DNA from: Pontibacillus yanchengensis
Lineage (GTDB): Bacteria; Bacillota; Bacilli; Bacillales; BH030062
Length of the DNA: 64,000 nucleotides
Assembly: GCF_009856295.1 (NCBI RefSeq)
Contig: NZ_WMEU01000002.1
Coordinates: 310,001 to 374,000 of the forward strand
Reading direction: 5' to 3'
The position numbers and the translations under genes are program-made. Below are positions 52,503 through 61,702 of the stretch, one piece after another. Below the pieces are notes generated by a model, which saw only the letters and a list, made by a program, of their open reading frames with translations, was not told the DNA's origin and ran no database searches. How positions within the stretch are numbered: position 1 is the stretch's first letter; each line of letters opens with the position of its first letter.

Positions 52503-53690
52503 ATGAAACGGACACAAGGGGTTTTTTTTAATGGATATACAACGTTTAAGGTGAAGGGGAATTTTCCAGAATTCTTTTTAAATCGTTGTGTTGAAAATGG
52601 AATCGTGATATGGAATGTAAAAAAAATAGACGAGTCTTCCTGTCAGGCAAATATTAAACTAGAAGATATCCCTAAGTTAAAGGACTTACGAAAAAACATG
52701 TCCTATAAAATCACATTTAGTTCTAGAATCGGATTACCTTTTCTCGTTAATGCTATCTGGAAAAGAAAACCATTAGTTATAGGTTTCTTGTTAAGCCTTA
52801 TTCTCATATTCACGCTATCAAATATGGTGTGGGACATAGATATTGAAGGAGTAACACCAGAAATTGAGCACAAAATAAAAGAAAATTTAGATGAGTATGG
52901 AGTGCGAAAAGGTGCTTGGAAGTTAAATCTTGAAACACCTAGCGAGATGCAACAAAAGCTCCTTAATGATGTTCCTGAATTACTTTGGATAGGGATTACG
53001 GAAAAAGGTACAACCTATCATTTACAAGGAGTAGAAAAAACCGTTGTTGAAGAGAAAGAAAAAGGAGGTCCGCAACATCTTATAGCGAGGAAAAAAGGGA
53101 TTATTGTAGATATGTATGTTGAAAAAGGAGAACCCCAGGTCAATGTGAATGATTTCGTACAGCCGGGAGACATCTTGGTTTCTGGTTTAATTGGGGGGGA
53201 GGAGGATCAGCAAGTAGTCCATGCAGAAGGTGAAGTTATTGCGGAAACATGGTATGAGAGTGAAGTGTCTATTCCTATAAATGTTGAATATAAAGTAATA
53301 ACAGGGGAAAAAGAAAAACAATATGCTATAACGTTGTTTAAAACTTCTATACCATTATGGGGCTTTACAAAACCTGATTTTAAACAGGTTTTTGTAGATG
53401 AAAAAGAACGCCCTCTATACTTATATAAATGGAAACTTCCTATTGCATTTAAGACGAAACAAATATGGGAGCAAGAAGTATATGTACAAAATAGAACACA
53501 GGATGATGCGGTTCTTGCAGGGATAGAACAAGCAAAAAAAGAATTAAGTAAACAATTACCAATTGATGCCAAAATATTAAGTGAAAAAATTTTGCACCAG
53601 AAGAAAGAGAATGGTAAAGTAAACTTAATCCTATATATAAAGGTGCAAGAAAATATTGTAAAACCATATCCGATCACTCAAGGAGACTGA
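52503..53690 (+). CDS. yqfD: Sporulation protein YqfD
   Basis: This 395-residue protein has an N-terminal domain (about 1-85), one membrane segment near 88-105 and a large extracytoplasmic part with GRKKGIIVDMYVEKGEPQVNVNDFVQPGDILVSG, reminiscent of membrane-fusion or SpoIIIAH-like ring proteins. B. subtilis YqfD is a mother-cell sporulation protein next to phoH; its mechanism is unknown. AGGAGG precedes ATG 52503. It is followed three bases later by phoH. Confidence 0.94.
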   Translation: MKRTQGVFFNGYTTFKVKGNFPEFFLNRCVENGIVIWNVKKIDESSCQANIKLEDIPKLKDLRKNMSYKITFSSRIGLPFLVNAIWKRKPLVIGFLLSLILIFTLSNMVWDIDIEGVTPEIEHKIKENLDEYGVRKGAWKLNLETPSEMQQKLLNDVPELLWIGITEKGTTYHLQGVEKTVVEEKEKGGPQHLIARKKGIIVDMYVEKGEPQVNVNDFVQPGDILVSGLIGGEEDQQVVHAEGEVIAETWYESEVSIPINVEYKVITGEKEKQYAITLFKTSIPLWGFTKPDFKQVFVDEKERPLYLYKWKLPIAFKTKQIWEQEVYVQNRTQDDAVLAGIEQAKKELSKQLPIDAKILSEKILHQKKENGKVNLILYIKVQENIVKPYPITQGD

Positions 53691-53693
53691 AGA

Positions 53694-54656
53694 ATGCAAG
53701 AAGAGTTACAAACGATTGACATACAATTAGATAATCCTAACGAAGCTTTAGCCTTATTTGGCAACGGAGATCGTAATCTGAAGCAAATGGAGGAACAACT
53801 CCAAGTGTCGATTGTGACAAGAGGAGAGCATGTAAGTGTTTCTGGAAATAGGGAACATGTGCTTTTAGTGGAAAGTGTCCTTCATGCGATATTAAAGGTT
53901 ATTCGTAAAGGATTAACCATCTCAGAACGCGATGTAATCTATGCGATCGATTTGGCTAAAAAAAATAAAATTGAGCAATTTGAAACATTGTTTGAAGACG
54001 AGATTTCTCGAAATACGAAAGGGAAACCAATTCGTGTTAAAACCCTTGGACAACGCAACTACGTTTCTGGCATTAAGAACCATGATTTAGTGTTTGGTAT
54101 TGGTCCAGCTGGAACTGGTAAAACGTATCTTGCTGTTGTTATGGCGGTACAAGCTTTGAAAAATGGTGAAGTGAAACGAATCATACTTACACGCCCAGCA
54201 GTTGAAGCTGGAGAAAGTTTAGGATTCCTACCAGGAGATTTGAAAGAAAAGGTAGATCCGTATTTACGCCCATTATACGATGCTTTACATGATGTTTTAG
54301 GGACAGAGCATACAGCTCGTCTAATAGAAAGAGGAACAATTGAAATAGCCCCTCTCGCATATATGAGAGGTAGAACGTTAGACGACGCTTTTGTAATTCT
54401 TGATGAAGCTCAAAATACAACACCAGAACAAATGAAAATGTTTATTACTCGACTTGGCTTTGGTTCCAAGATGATTATTACTGGAGATATTACACAAGTA
54501 GACTTACCAAAAGGAGTAACCTCAGGACTCAAAACAGCTGAAAAAAGACTTTCCCAAATACATGGCGTCGCATTTCATTATTTAGAACAGTCGGATGTTG
54601 TTCGTCATCCAATCGTTCAAAGGGTGATTGATGCTTATGATAAAGGAAATGATTGA
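53694..54656 (+). CDS. phoH: PhoH-like ATPase
   Basis: This 320-residue protein has an N-terminal KH-like RNA-binding segment (about 15-75) and a P-loop ATPase with GPAGTGKT at 137-144, LTRPAVEAGESLGFLPGD, Walker B VILDEAQNTT and the sensor MIITGDITQVDLP. PhoH (YbeZ) partners the rRNA endonuclease YbeY in RNA metabolism in several bacteria; ybeY lies two genes downstream. A weak terminator follows. Confidence 0.96.
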   Translation: MQEELQTIDIQLDNPNEALALFGNGDRNLKQMEEQLQVSIVTRGEHVSVSGNREHVLLVESVLHAILKVIRKGLTISERDVIYAIDLAKKNKIEQFETLFEDEISRNTKGKPIRVKTLGQRNYVSGIKNHDLVFGIGPAGTGKTYLAVVMAVQALKNGEVKRIILTRPAVEAGESLGFLPGDLKEKVDPYLRPLYDALHDVLGTEHTARLIERGTIEIAPLAYMRGRTLDDAFVILDEAQNTTPEQMKMFITRLGFGSKMIITGDITQVDLPKGVTSGLKTAEKRLSQIHGVAFHYLEQSDVVRHPIVQRVIDAYDKGND

Positions 54657-54660
54657 TAGT

Positions 54661-54690
54661 AAGACCCAAATCTAGGGTCTTATTTTCTGT
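54661..54690 (+). terminator. Weak terminator after phoH
   Basis: AAGACCC and GGGTCTT form a 7-base stem, followed by ATTTTCTG. Read-through to pgpH is likely. Confidence 0.55.
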
Positions 54691-54716
54691 ATATACGTCT
54701 ATAATGGGGTGTGACC

Positions 54717-56837
54717 ATGTACTTACATTGGCTAAAAAAGCTAAAAAAGATTAAATGGGTTCAAAATACGTGGCTGCAAGTAGGAGTCACTTTACTTATA
54801 CTTGCGACCGCTTTATTTTTTATGTCTTTTTCCAATGTACAAACGAAAACGTATGATGTTGAGCAATTCGAGAAGGCGGAAGAAACGATTCTGTCACCTA
54901 TTACAATTGAGGACAAAGTTAAAACAGATGAGAAAAGAAGCCAAGCATTTCAATCTGTAGAAGACATACATACTGTATCCACTGAGGTCATTTCTAAACG
55001 AGTCAATTATATTAACGATATATTTAATGCCGTTTCTACAATAGAGTCTAAGGAAAAAAAATCCAAAAATGAACAAAAAACAGACCAACTTACTAGCATG
55101 CTCTCAAATGAAATAACAAATAATCTGGATTCAACTGTTTTCAAGAAACTATTGGCCTCTACATCCCAAGAACGTAAACTAGCAGAAGAGCTAATAATCA
55201 AAGAAGTAAATGAAATCTTAAAAGCTGGTGTCAAAGCTGAGGAAGTACAAGCTGCTAAGTCAAAAGTGCAAAACCAACTTAATTTATCGAGCTTTAATGC
55301 AGATTTAAGAGAAGCCATTCATTCTATTGCTTCATTTGCCATTGTTGAGAGTTCATTCTTAAATCTATCCAAAACCAATCAAGCTAAAACACATGCTGCT
55401 AATGAAGTAGATCCAGTGATGATTCGTCAAGGACAAGTTCTCGTTTTTCAAGGTGAGCGAATAACAAGTGACATTTACAATCGCCTTAAACTGGTAGGTC
55501 TTTTAGATAGCAAAAATAATCTTTACCCTTATATTGGACTTATTTTATTCATTGTTTTATCGATGGGGGTTATCGCTTATGAAATTAACCATTTACATAA
55601 AGATGGACGATTAAATACAGGCAATTTATTAGCTATTGGTATTATAAGTATGTTGGCTTTTTTGTTTATGGAAATAGGCAGCTTTCTTCAAGACACATGG
55701 GCAAAGTTGTATTTTGCTGTACCATTAGCTACCTGTGCATTTCTACTGAAAATCTTGATACAAGAAAGAATTGCAATCATTCTTTCTGTTTTGTACACAG
55801 TATTTGCAACCATATTCTTTAATCAACAAATACCGGGGACTCTAAATATTGAAGCTGGATTATTCTTGTTGTTTTCGCAGTTGAGCGCGATTATGTTGCT
55901 TAATAACCAAAGAGATCGAATGTATATTCTTAAGGCAGGATTAGGTGTAACGGTAATAAATGTTTTGTTGGTCATCGTTTTTACATGTTTATCTTATGAG
56001 CCATTGTCTATTTCTGCTATACTTGTATTTATGCTTTTTGCAGTACAATCAGCCTTTTTATCCTCTGTACTTACTTTAGGGCTGTTACCGTTTTTTGAAG
56101 CAGGGTTAGGTATTCTCTCTGATACTAAGTTGTTAACACTAGCAAATCCAAATCATCCGTTATTACGTAAGATATTAACCGAAACGCCGGGAACGTATCA
56201 CCATAGTATAATGGTTGCCAACTTGAGTGAAGCGGCATGTGAAGCGGTTGGTGCAAATGGTTTATTGGCAAGAGTTGGTTCCTATTACCATGATTTAGGC
56301 AAGACATATAAACCTCATTATTTTATTGAAAATCAAATGGGAATAAAAAATCCTCATGATATGATTGAACCAGAGCAAAGTGCGGAAATAATAATAGAGC
56401 ATCCTTATTTAGGTGCTGAAACATTGCGAAAGCATAACATGCCCCAAGAGATTGTTGATATTGCTGAACAACATCATGGTACAACCCTTTTAAAGTATTT
56501 TTACCATAAAGCGAGAGAAGGTAATAATTCAGTATCAGAACACCAATTTCGATATCCAGGGCCAAAGCCTCAAACAAAAGAAGCTGCAATTATCAGTATA
56601 TGTGATTCTGTAGAAGCTGCTGTAAGATCATTAAAACAACCAACAACTCAGGATATTGAAGAGATTGTACGTTCCATTGTCACAGAAAGGTTGTTAGATG
56701 GCCAGTTACACTCAAGTCCATTAACAATGAAAGATTTAGACCGAGTACAAGTAGCGATATGCGAGACATTACAAGGTATTTTTCATTCTCGAATCCAATA
56801 TCCAGAAAGCAAACAAACTATTAAGGAGGCTACATAA
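54717..56837 (+). CDS. pgpH: Cyclic di-AMP phosphodiesterase PgpH (YqfF)
   Basis: PgpH degrades c-di-AMP and so tunes potassium and osmolyte balance. The 706-residue protein has a short cytoplasmic N-terminus, a membrane helix (about 20-38) and a large extracytoplasmic 7TMR-HDED domain (about 40-270). Seven membrane helices follow (about 275-465), then a cytoplasmic HD domain with PGTYHHSIMVANLSEAAC, YYHDLGK and AEQHHGT metal ligands. ATG 54717 is chosen over GTG 54711, though both are close to GGGGTG. Confidence 0.95.
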   Translation: MYLHWLKKLKKIKWVQNTWLQVGVTLLILATALFFMSFSNVQTKTYDVEQFEKAEETILSPITIEDKVKTDEKRSQAFQSVEDIHTVSTEVISKRVNYINDIFNAVSTIESKEKKSKNEQKTDQLTSMLSNEITNNLDSTVFKKLLASTSQERKLAEELIIKEVNEILKAGVKAEEVQAAKSKVQNQLNLSSFNADLREAIHSIASFAIVESSFLNLSKTNQAKTHAANEVDPVMIRQGQVLVFQGERITSDIYNRLKLVGLLDSKNNLYPYIGLILFIVLSMGVIAYEINHLHKDGRLNTGNLLAIGIISMLAFLFMEIGSFLQDTWAKLYFAVPLATCAFLLKILIQERIAIILSVLYTVFATIFFNQQIPGTLNIEAGLFLLFSQLSAIMLLNNQRDRMYILKAGLGVTVINVLLVIVFTCLSYEPLSISAILVFMLFAVQSAFLSSVLTLGLLPFFEAGLGILSDTKLLTLANPNHPLLRKILTETPGTYHHSIMVANLSEAACEAVGANGLLARVGSYYHDLGKTYKPHYFIENQMGIKNPHDMIEPEQSAEIIIEHPYLGAETLRKHNMPQEIVDIAEQHHGTTLLKYFYHKAREGNNSVSEHQFRYPGPKPQTKEAAIISICDSVEAAVRSLKQPTTQDIEEIVRSIVTERLLDGQLHSSPLTMKDLDRVQVAICETLQGIFHSRIQYPESKQTIKEAT

Positions 56838-57304
56838 TGTACATTGATTTCCATGATGAAACGAATTCCGTAGAAGAAAACTACATTGATCTTATCCAAC
56901 GTATTTTAAATTTTGCAGCTCAAAAGGAAAATATAACGGATGAAGCGGAAATATCTGTTTCCTTTGTAGATAACAAAGAAATCCAAATTATTAACCGAAA
57001 TTACAGACAAAAAGATGAGCCAACAGACGTCATTTCATTTGCTATGCAAGAAGAAGGGGAAGATGAAATGAAGATTATTGGTGAAGAGATACCTATTTTA
57101 TTAGGAGATATTGTTATATCCATTGACCGAGCAAAGGAACAAGCAGAGGAATATAAACATTCTCTTGAGAGAGAATTAGGTTTCTTAGCCTTGCATGGTT
57201 TCTTACATCTTCTTGGATACGATCATCAATCTAAAGAAGATGAAAGTGCTATGTTTACTAGACAAGAGGATATATTAAATGAGTTCGGACTCAAAAGAAA
57301 CTAA
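56837..57304 (+). CDS. ybeY: Endoribonuclease YbeY, rRNA maturation factor
   Basis: YbeY is a zinc metallo-endoribonuclease involved in 16S 3' end maturation and ribosome quality control. The 155-residue protein ends its core with HGFLHLLGYDHQ, the three-histidine zinc motif HxxxHxxxxxH, preceded by NRNYRQKDEPTDVISFAM and LGDIVIS. The ATG shares one base with the pgpH stop. It overlaps dgkA by 26 bases. B. subtilis has the same order. Confidence 0.97.
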   Translation: MYIDFHDETNSVEENYIDLIQRILNFAAQKENITDEAEISVSFVDNKEIQIINRNYRQKDEPTDVISFAMQEEGEDEMKIIGEEIPILLGDIVISIDRAKEQAEEYKHSLERELGFLALHGFLHLLGYDHQSKEDESAMFTRQEDILNEFGLKRN

Positions 57305-57650
57305 ATCAAGAAAGTGGGTTGGCTTTTCCTTTGCTTGGAATGGACTAAAAGAAGTTATTAAGTCAGAACGAAATTTTCGCATACATTGTATCATTGCTTT
57401 TTTAGTGATTGTCTTTAGTTTTTATGTGGGACTTTCTCTTATAGAGTGGGGAGTACTTGTTTTAGCTATTACATTCGTTTTAACAATGGAAATGCTCAAT
57501 TCGGCTATTGAAAGGATAATGGATTTTCTTTCACCTGAACATCACCCTCTTGTAGGGGAAATAAAAGATATTACAGCTGGAGCAGTATTTGTAGCTGCTA
57601 TAGCTTCTGTCATTATTGGATGTATTTTATTTATTCCTAAATTTCTGTAG
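57279..57650 (+). CDS. dgkA: Undecaprenol kinase DgkA
   Basis: This 123-residue, three-helix membrane kinase of the diacylglycerol kinase family phosphorylates undecaprenol in Gram-positive bacteria. FAWNGLKEVIKSERNFRIH and TMEMLNSAIERIMDFLSPEHHPLVGEIKDITAGAVF hold the active-site glutamates and metal ligands. The length equals the B. subtilis protein. It starts inside ybeY and ends the operon; in B. subtilis cdd comes next but is absent here. Confidence 0.95.
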   Translation: MSSDSKETKSRKWVGFSFAWNGLKEVIKSERNFRIHCIIAFLVIVFSFYVGLSLIEWGVLVLAITFVLTMEMLNSAIERIMDFLSPEHHPLVGEIKDITAGAVFVAAIASVIIGCILFIPKFL

Positions 57651-57677
57651 CCCTGGTATAAGTACCAGGGCTTTTTC
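57649..57677 (+). terminator. Terminator after dgkA
   Basis: Perfect 10-base stem AGCCCTGGTA, TAAG loop, TTTTT tail. It overlaps the dgkA stop codon. Confidence 0.95.
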
Positions 57678-58077
57678 GACAGTGAAGAAACAAAGTTGGT
57701 GGCTTCTTCATGTCTAGCTCCAGCGACTTGGAAACTTACTGCCCCTCCTACGATAAGTCAACATCGAACGCTTGCGCTCTTCGTGTTTGCATTATCTCCT
57801 AAGGGGTCAGGTGATGGTGGTACTGAGGTGAGGGAGGTTCGATTAAAACTTGTGCGTCACGCAGCAACATCGAACTGAACTAGTTCGTTCTAGGGTGCAG
57901 CATTGTTTTCAGGACACATTTAGCTTTTATTAAGGTATGTCGAATTTTATACTGGATTACAAATAATCGTTCTATCTGTAACAGGTTTTGTCGATTACAT
58001 GAAAAGGCAATAAATTTGTAGTAAAATAGATTAAAACCATAACATTCATTATGAAATATCTACTTGGAGGATACAAC
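57678..58077. repeat. Repeat-bearing gap between dgkA and era
   Basis: No gene. Positions 57710-57800 are a copy of the long repeat found at 33511 and, inverted, at 30001. Positions 57837-57875 are an intact 39-base paired-stem module (GTTCGAT / ATCGAAC outside, TGCG / CGCA inside). A perfect palindrome GAACTAGTTC follows at 57877-57886. This is the place where B. subtilis has cdd. A 60-codon frame through the repeats (57696-57878) is not credible. Confidence 0.78.
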
Positions 58078-58983
58078 ATGTCAGCAAGTTTTAAATCAGG
58101 ATTCATATCTATTATCGGACGACCAAATGTCGGAAAGTCTACATTTATGAATCGAGTAATTGGACAGAAAATAGCAATTATGAGTGATAAAGCTCAAACT
58201 ACACGAAATAAAATTCAAGGTGTGTACACTAGTGAAGATGCTCAGCTTGTATTTCTTGATACACCTGGTATTCATAAACCTAAACATAAGCTTGGTAACT
58301 TTATGGTCAATACTGCTGAGCAAACACTAAATGAAGTCGACTTAGTTTTGTTTATGATTAATGCTAAAGAAGGTTTTGGGCGTGGAGACGAGTTTATTAT
58401 TAACATGCTTCAGAAGGTAAAGCAGCCTGTCTATCTCATTATCAATAAAATTGATCAGGTACACCCAGATGAATTGTTGCCTATTATTGAGGAGTATCGA
58501 ACAAAATATGAGTTTGCAGAAATAATTCCTATCTCAGCGCTAGAGGGTAACAATGTGGACCATCTATTACAAACAATGGTTTCCAAAATGCCAGAAGGCC
58601 CACAATATTATCCTGAAGATCAAATTACCGATCATCCAGAACGATTTGTAATAGGGGAGTTAATCCGCGAAAAGGCTTTGCATTTAACTCATGAAGAAAT
58701 ACCTCATTCCATTGCAGTAGCAATCGATTCAATTGAAGAACGTGAGGAAAATGACAAGGTATATGTACAGGCAACGATTGTAACTGAACGTCCTAGCCAG
58801 AAAGGAATCATAATTGGAAAGCAAGGTAAGATGTTGAAGGAGATTGGTCAAAGAGCCAGAGAAGATATTGAAGCATTGTTAGGAACAAAGATTTATTTAG
58901 ATCTTTGGGTGAAAGTGCAGAAAGATTGGAGAAATCGTCCAAGTCAATTACAAGATTTCGGTTATGATGAAAGAGAATATTAA
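58078..58983 (+). CDS. era: GTPase Era
   Basis: Era binds the 3' end of 16S rRNA during 30S maturation. The 301-residue protein, as in B. subtilis, has GRPNVGKST (G1), TTRNKIQG (G2), [10 protein letters not shown] (G3), NKID (G4) and a C-terminal KH domain with [31 protein letters not shown] 58078 follows TTGGAGGAT; an earlier in-frame ATG has no site. It leads era-yqzL-recO. Confidence 0.97.
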   Translation: MSASFKSGFISIIGRPNVGKSTFMNRVIGQKIAIMSDKAQTTRNKIQGVYTSEDAQLVFLDTPGIHKPKHKLGNFMVNTAEQTLNEVDLVLFMINAKEGFGRGDEFIINMLQKVKQPVYLIINKIDQVHPDELLPIIEEYRTKYEFAEIIPISALEGNNVDHLLQTMVSKMPEGPQYYPEDQITDHPERFVIGELIREKALHLTHEEIPHSIAVAIDSIEEREENDKVYVQATIVTERPSQKGIIIGKQGKMLKEIGQRAREDIEALLGTKIYLDLWVKVQKDWRNRPSQLQDFGYDEREY

Positions 58984-59082
58984 GGTTGGTAAATTTTTAA
59001 TAACATATCAAAAACGTTTTATGGTCAATCTAAAATCAAGTTACCTTATATTACGGTAAATAAAAGAAAGGTGTGGTTTCTT

Positions 59083-59226
59083 GTGCTCGACTTTACATGG
59101 AAGGTTTTTAGTCAAACAGGGAACATTGAAACCTATTTATTATTAAAAGAACTTGAAACAAATGATGATGAGCAAAACGTTAAAGAACACAAAGAGTATT
59201 TTGCTGAAATGGATTCACAGTTATAG
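59083..59226 (+). CDS. yqzL: YqzL-like small protein
   Basis: This 47-residue gene lies between era and recO, starting at GTG 59083 behind AAAGGTG. It opens LDFTWKVFSQTGNIETYLLLKELE, nearly the same as the B. subtilis YqzL opening (DFTWKVFSQTGN..TYLL.KE.E), and ends in an acidic, charged tail. The function is unknown, but position and sequence are conserved in Bacillaceae. Confidence 0.9.
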   Translation: MLDFTWKVFSQTGNIETYLLLKELETNDDEQNVKEHKEYFAEMDSQL

Positions 59227-59247
59227 CAAGAGAAAGGTGAACCTAAT

Positions 59248-59994
59248 GTGTTACAAAAGGTAGAGGGGATTGTTATTCGAACAGGTAACTATGGGGAAAC
59301 GCATAAAATAGTTACCTTGTTCACTCGCGAAAGAGGAAAAATAGCTGTAATAGCAAAAGGAGCAAAAAAACCTAAAAGTAAAATGTCCGCTATTACCCAG
59401 CCATTTGTTCATGCTAGTTTTTTAATTCAAATTGGCTCAAATATGGGAACGTTATACCAAGGTGAGGTATTACAATCGTTAAGATCTATTCGAGAAGACA
59501 TTGTAAAAGCTGCATATGCCTCTTATGTTGCAGAATTAACGGATAAATTAGTAGAAGAAAATCATCCTGACCCATTCTTGTATCAACAACTACTTCAGAC
59601 TATGGTATGGATGACAGAAGATAAAGACCTAGATATCCTTCTTTATATGTATGAATTAAAGATGTACAAAAAAGGTGGATTTGCTCCAGAGTTGAATCAA
59701 TGTGTGAATTGTGGTCGTACGGAAGGTCCTTATACTTTCTCAGTGATGGAAGGAGGCCTTTTGTGCCGCTTCTGTAATCATATGGACAGTGAATCCTTTA
59801 CGTTACCAGATACCATTATAAAGCTATTACGCATGTGTCTTTTAGTAGATGTAACAAGAATTGGGAATATATCTGTCAAAGACGAAAATAAACATCGTAT
59901 CCGTGAAATATTAGATTTGTATTATGATCGTTATGGTGGTTATTTTATGAAGTCAAAAAAATTTCTTAATCAGCTGGATTGGTTAAAAGAATAA
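59248..59994 (+). CDS. recO: DNA repair protein RecO
   Basis: RecO helps load RecA and anneals single strands in RecFOR repair. The 248-residue protein has an N-terminal OB fold (EGIVIRTGNYGETHKIVTLFTRERGKIAVIAKGAKKPKS) and a helical middle. The C-terminal zinc site is made by CVNCGR and CRFC. GTG 59248 follows GAAAGGTGA; the ATG two bases earlier is out of frame. glyQ-glyS, which follow recO in B. subtilis, are not here. Confidence 0.96.
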   Translation: MLQKVEGIVIRTGNYGETHKIVTLFTRERGKIAVIAKGAKKPKSKMSAITQPFVHASFLIQIGSNMGTLYQGEVLQSLRSIREDIVKAAYASYVAELTDKLVEENHPDPFLYQQLLQTMVWMTEDKDLDILLYMYELKMYKKGGFAPELNQCVNCGRTEGPYTFSVMEGGLLCRFCNHMDSESFTLPDTIIKLLRMCLLVDVTRIGNISVKDENKHRIREILDLYYDRYGGYFMKSKKFLNQLDWLKE

Positions 59995-60010
59995 AAAACT
60001 TATAAAGCTT

Positions 60011-60048
60011 AAAAACTCGCTCATTTGTTACTTGATGACGGGTTTTTT
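60011..60048 (+). terminator. Terminator after recO
   Basis: AAAAACTCG pairs with CGGGTTTTT (one wobble), plus inner TCA/TGA, then TTTCTTT. Confidence 0.75.
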
Positions 60049-60155
60049 CTTTCGTTTTAAACAGTATCTCACTAGTTCTTACACTTTCAAATAATGGTGA
60101 TATAGTATATAATATTTAAACTAGTATGTCACATATAATGAGGGTGATAAAGCGT

Positions 60156-60785
60156 ATGGATTTATCAGATCGGCAGCATCAAATTATAGAAATTGTCAAA
60201 GAGAATGGACCTATTACTGGAGAAAACATCGCGGAACAGTTAAGCTTAACACGTGCTACACTTCGTCCTGATTTAGCTATTTTAACAATGGCTGGATATC
60301 TAGATGCACGACCAAGAGTTGGGTATTTTTATACAGGGAAAACGGGATCAGAACTTCTTACAGAAAAACTAAAGAAATTTAAGGTGCATGAGTTTCAATC
60401 AATTCCTGTTGTTGTAAGTGATAATGTCTCTGTATATGATGCTATTTGTACAATGTTTCTAGAAGATGTGGGGACATTATTTGTTGTGAATGAAGGGGCT
60501 TTCTTGGTAGGAGTTCTTTCAAGGAAGGATTTGTTACGAGCAAGTCTAGGGAACCAAGATTTACGAGAAATTCCCGTCCATATCATCATGACAAGAATGC
60601 CTAATGTTACAATATGTTATAAGGATGACCTTCTGCTCGAGGCAGGACAAATTCTAATTGAAAAGCAAATTGATGCACTTCCTGTTGTGAAAGATAGCGA
60701 ACAAGGGTATGAAGTAATCGGCAGGTTGACGAAGACTAACTTAACAAAAGCATTAGTAGAACTTGGGAGAGATCAAAGGGTATAA
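60156..60785 (+). CDS. ccpN: Gluconeogenesis repressor CcpN
   Basis: In B. subtilis CcpN represses gapB, pckA and the small RNA sr1 when sugars are present. The 209-residue protein has an N-terminal winged helix (DRQHQIIEIVKENGPITGENIAEQLSLTRATLRPDLAILTMAGYLDARPRVGYFY) and two CBS domains for nucleotide sensing. ATG 60156 follows GAGGGTGA; upstream in-frame starts lack one. A TATAAT at 60108-60113 is its likely -10. It is followed 24 bases later by its regulatory partner ppsR. Confidence 0.95.
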   Translation: MDLSDRQHQIIEIVKENGPITGENIAEQLSLTRATLRPDLAILTMAGYLDARPRVGYFYTGKTGSELLTEKLKKFKVHEFQSIPVVVSDNVSVYDAICTMFLEDVGTLFVVNEGAFLVGVLSRKDLLRASLGNQDLREIPVHIIMTRMPNVTICYKDDLLLEAGQILIEKQIDALPVVKDSEQGYEVIGRLTKTNLTKALVELGRDQRV

Positions 60786-60809
60786 AGGTGTGTAGGAGGT
60801 ATAGAAAGT

Positions 60810-61622
60810 ATGGATAAACCAATTGTTTATGTAGTATCTGATTCAGTAGGTGAAACCGCAGAATTAGTAGTTAAAGCATCTATTAGTCAGTTTAATAACA
60901 GTAATTTTGAAATTCGACGTATCCCATATATTGAAGATACAGCTACACTTACAGAAGCTGTGCTTCAGGCAAAAGAACATAAAGCATTAATTGGCTTTAC
61001 ATTAGTAAAACCAGAATTCAGGTCTTTTTTGCTTGAAGAAGCAAGAAATCATAACGTTCCAGCAATCGACATAATTGGGCCCATTATTGATGAAATGGAG
61101 AACTTATATGGAAAAAAACCTCGTTTAGAGCCAGGATTAGTACATAAATTGGACGAGGATTATTTTAAACGAGTGGAAGCCATTGAATTTGCTGTGAAGT
61201 ATGATGATGGACGAGATCCAAGAGGAATTCTAAAGGCAGACATCGTTTTAATAGGTGTGTCAAGAACTTCAAAAACACCATTATCTCAATATCTTGCTCA
61301 TAAGCGGTTAAAGGTAGCCAACGTGCCTATTGTTCCAGAAGTAGATCCGCCAGAGGAATTATTTAAAGTGAACCCAGAGAAATGCATTGGTTTAAAGATA
61401 AGTGCAGAGAAATTAAATGATATACGAAAAGAACGTTTGAAAGCTTTAGGGTTAGATGACAAAGCAACATATGCTAACATGGAACGAATTAAACAAGAAT
61501 TAAATCATTTTCAACAAGTTGTAGATAAAATTAATTGTGATGTGATAGATGTATCAAATAAAGCAGTAGAAGAAACAGCTAATACAATTATGAATGTAAT
61601 AAGAAGAAAAGAACAATCATAA
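60810..61622 (+). CDS. ppsR: Pyruvate, phosphate dikinase regulatory protein (YqfL)
   Basis: This 270-residue bifunctional ADP-dependent kinase/Pi-dependent phosphorylase family member (DUF299) has [15 protein letters not shown] at the start, the P-loop GVSRTSKT at 149-156 and [11 protein letters not shown]. In B. subtilis YqfL modulates CcpN activity; no pyruvate, phosphate dikinase gene is in this window, so which target applies cannot be told. GTAGGAGG precedes the ATG. Confidence 0.94.
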   Translation: MDKPIVYVVSDSVGETAELVVKASISQFNNSNFEIRRIPYIEDTATLTEAVLQAKEHKALIGFTLVKPEFRSFLLEEARNHNVPAIDIIGPIIDEMENLYGKKPRLEPGLVHKLDEDYFKRVEAIEFAVKYDDGRDPRGILKADIVLIGVSRTSKTPLSQYLAHKRLKVANVPIVPEVDPPEELFKVNPEKCIGLKISAEKLNDIRKERLKALGLDDKATYANMERIKQELNHFQQVVDKINCDVIDVSNKAVEETANTIMNVIRRKEQS

Positions 61623-61652
61623 TATAGTCTTTGAAGTGATTTAACTCACCTT

Positions 61653-61702
61653 AGAAACATCCTGTCATAGCTTATGCTAACCAGGGTGTTTCTGCTTTTA
61701 TT
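61653..61702 (+). terminator. Terminator after ppsR
   Basis: AGAAACATCCTG pairs with CAGGGTGTTTCT (one wobble), followed by GCTTTTATT. Confidence 0.82.

Noticed and set aside
53207-53677. Leftward 156-codon frame opposite yqfD
   Set aside because: No ribosome site, and it is a shadow of a well-conserved gene.
57696-57878. Rightward 60-codon frame between dgkA and era
   Set aside because: It crosses the repeat units and the structured module, so it is a by-product of repeat sequence.
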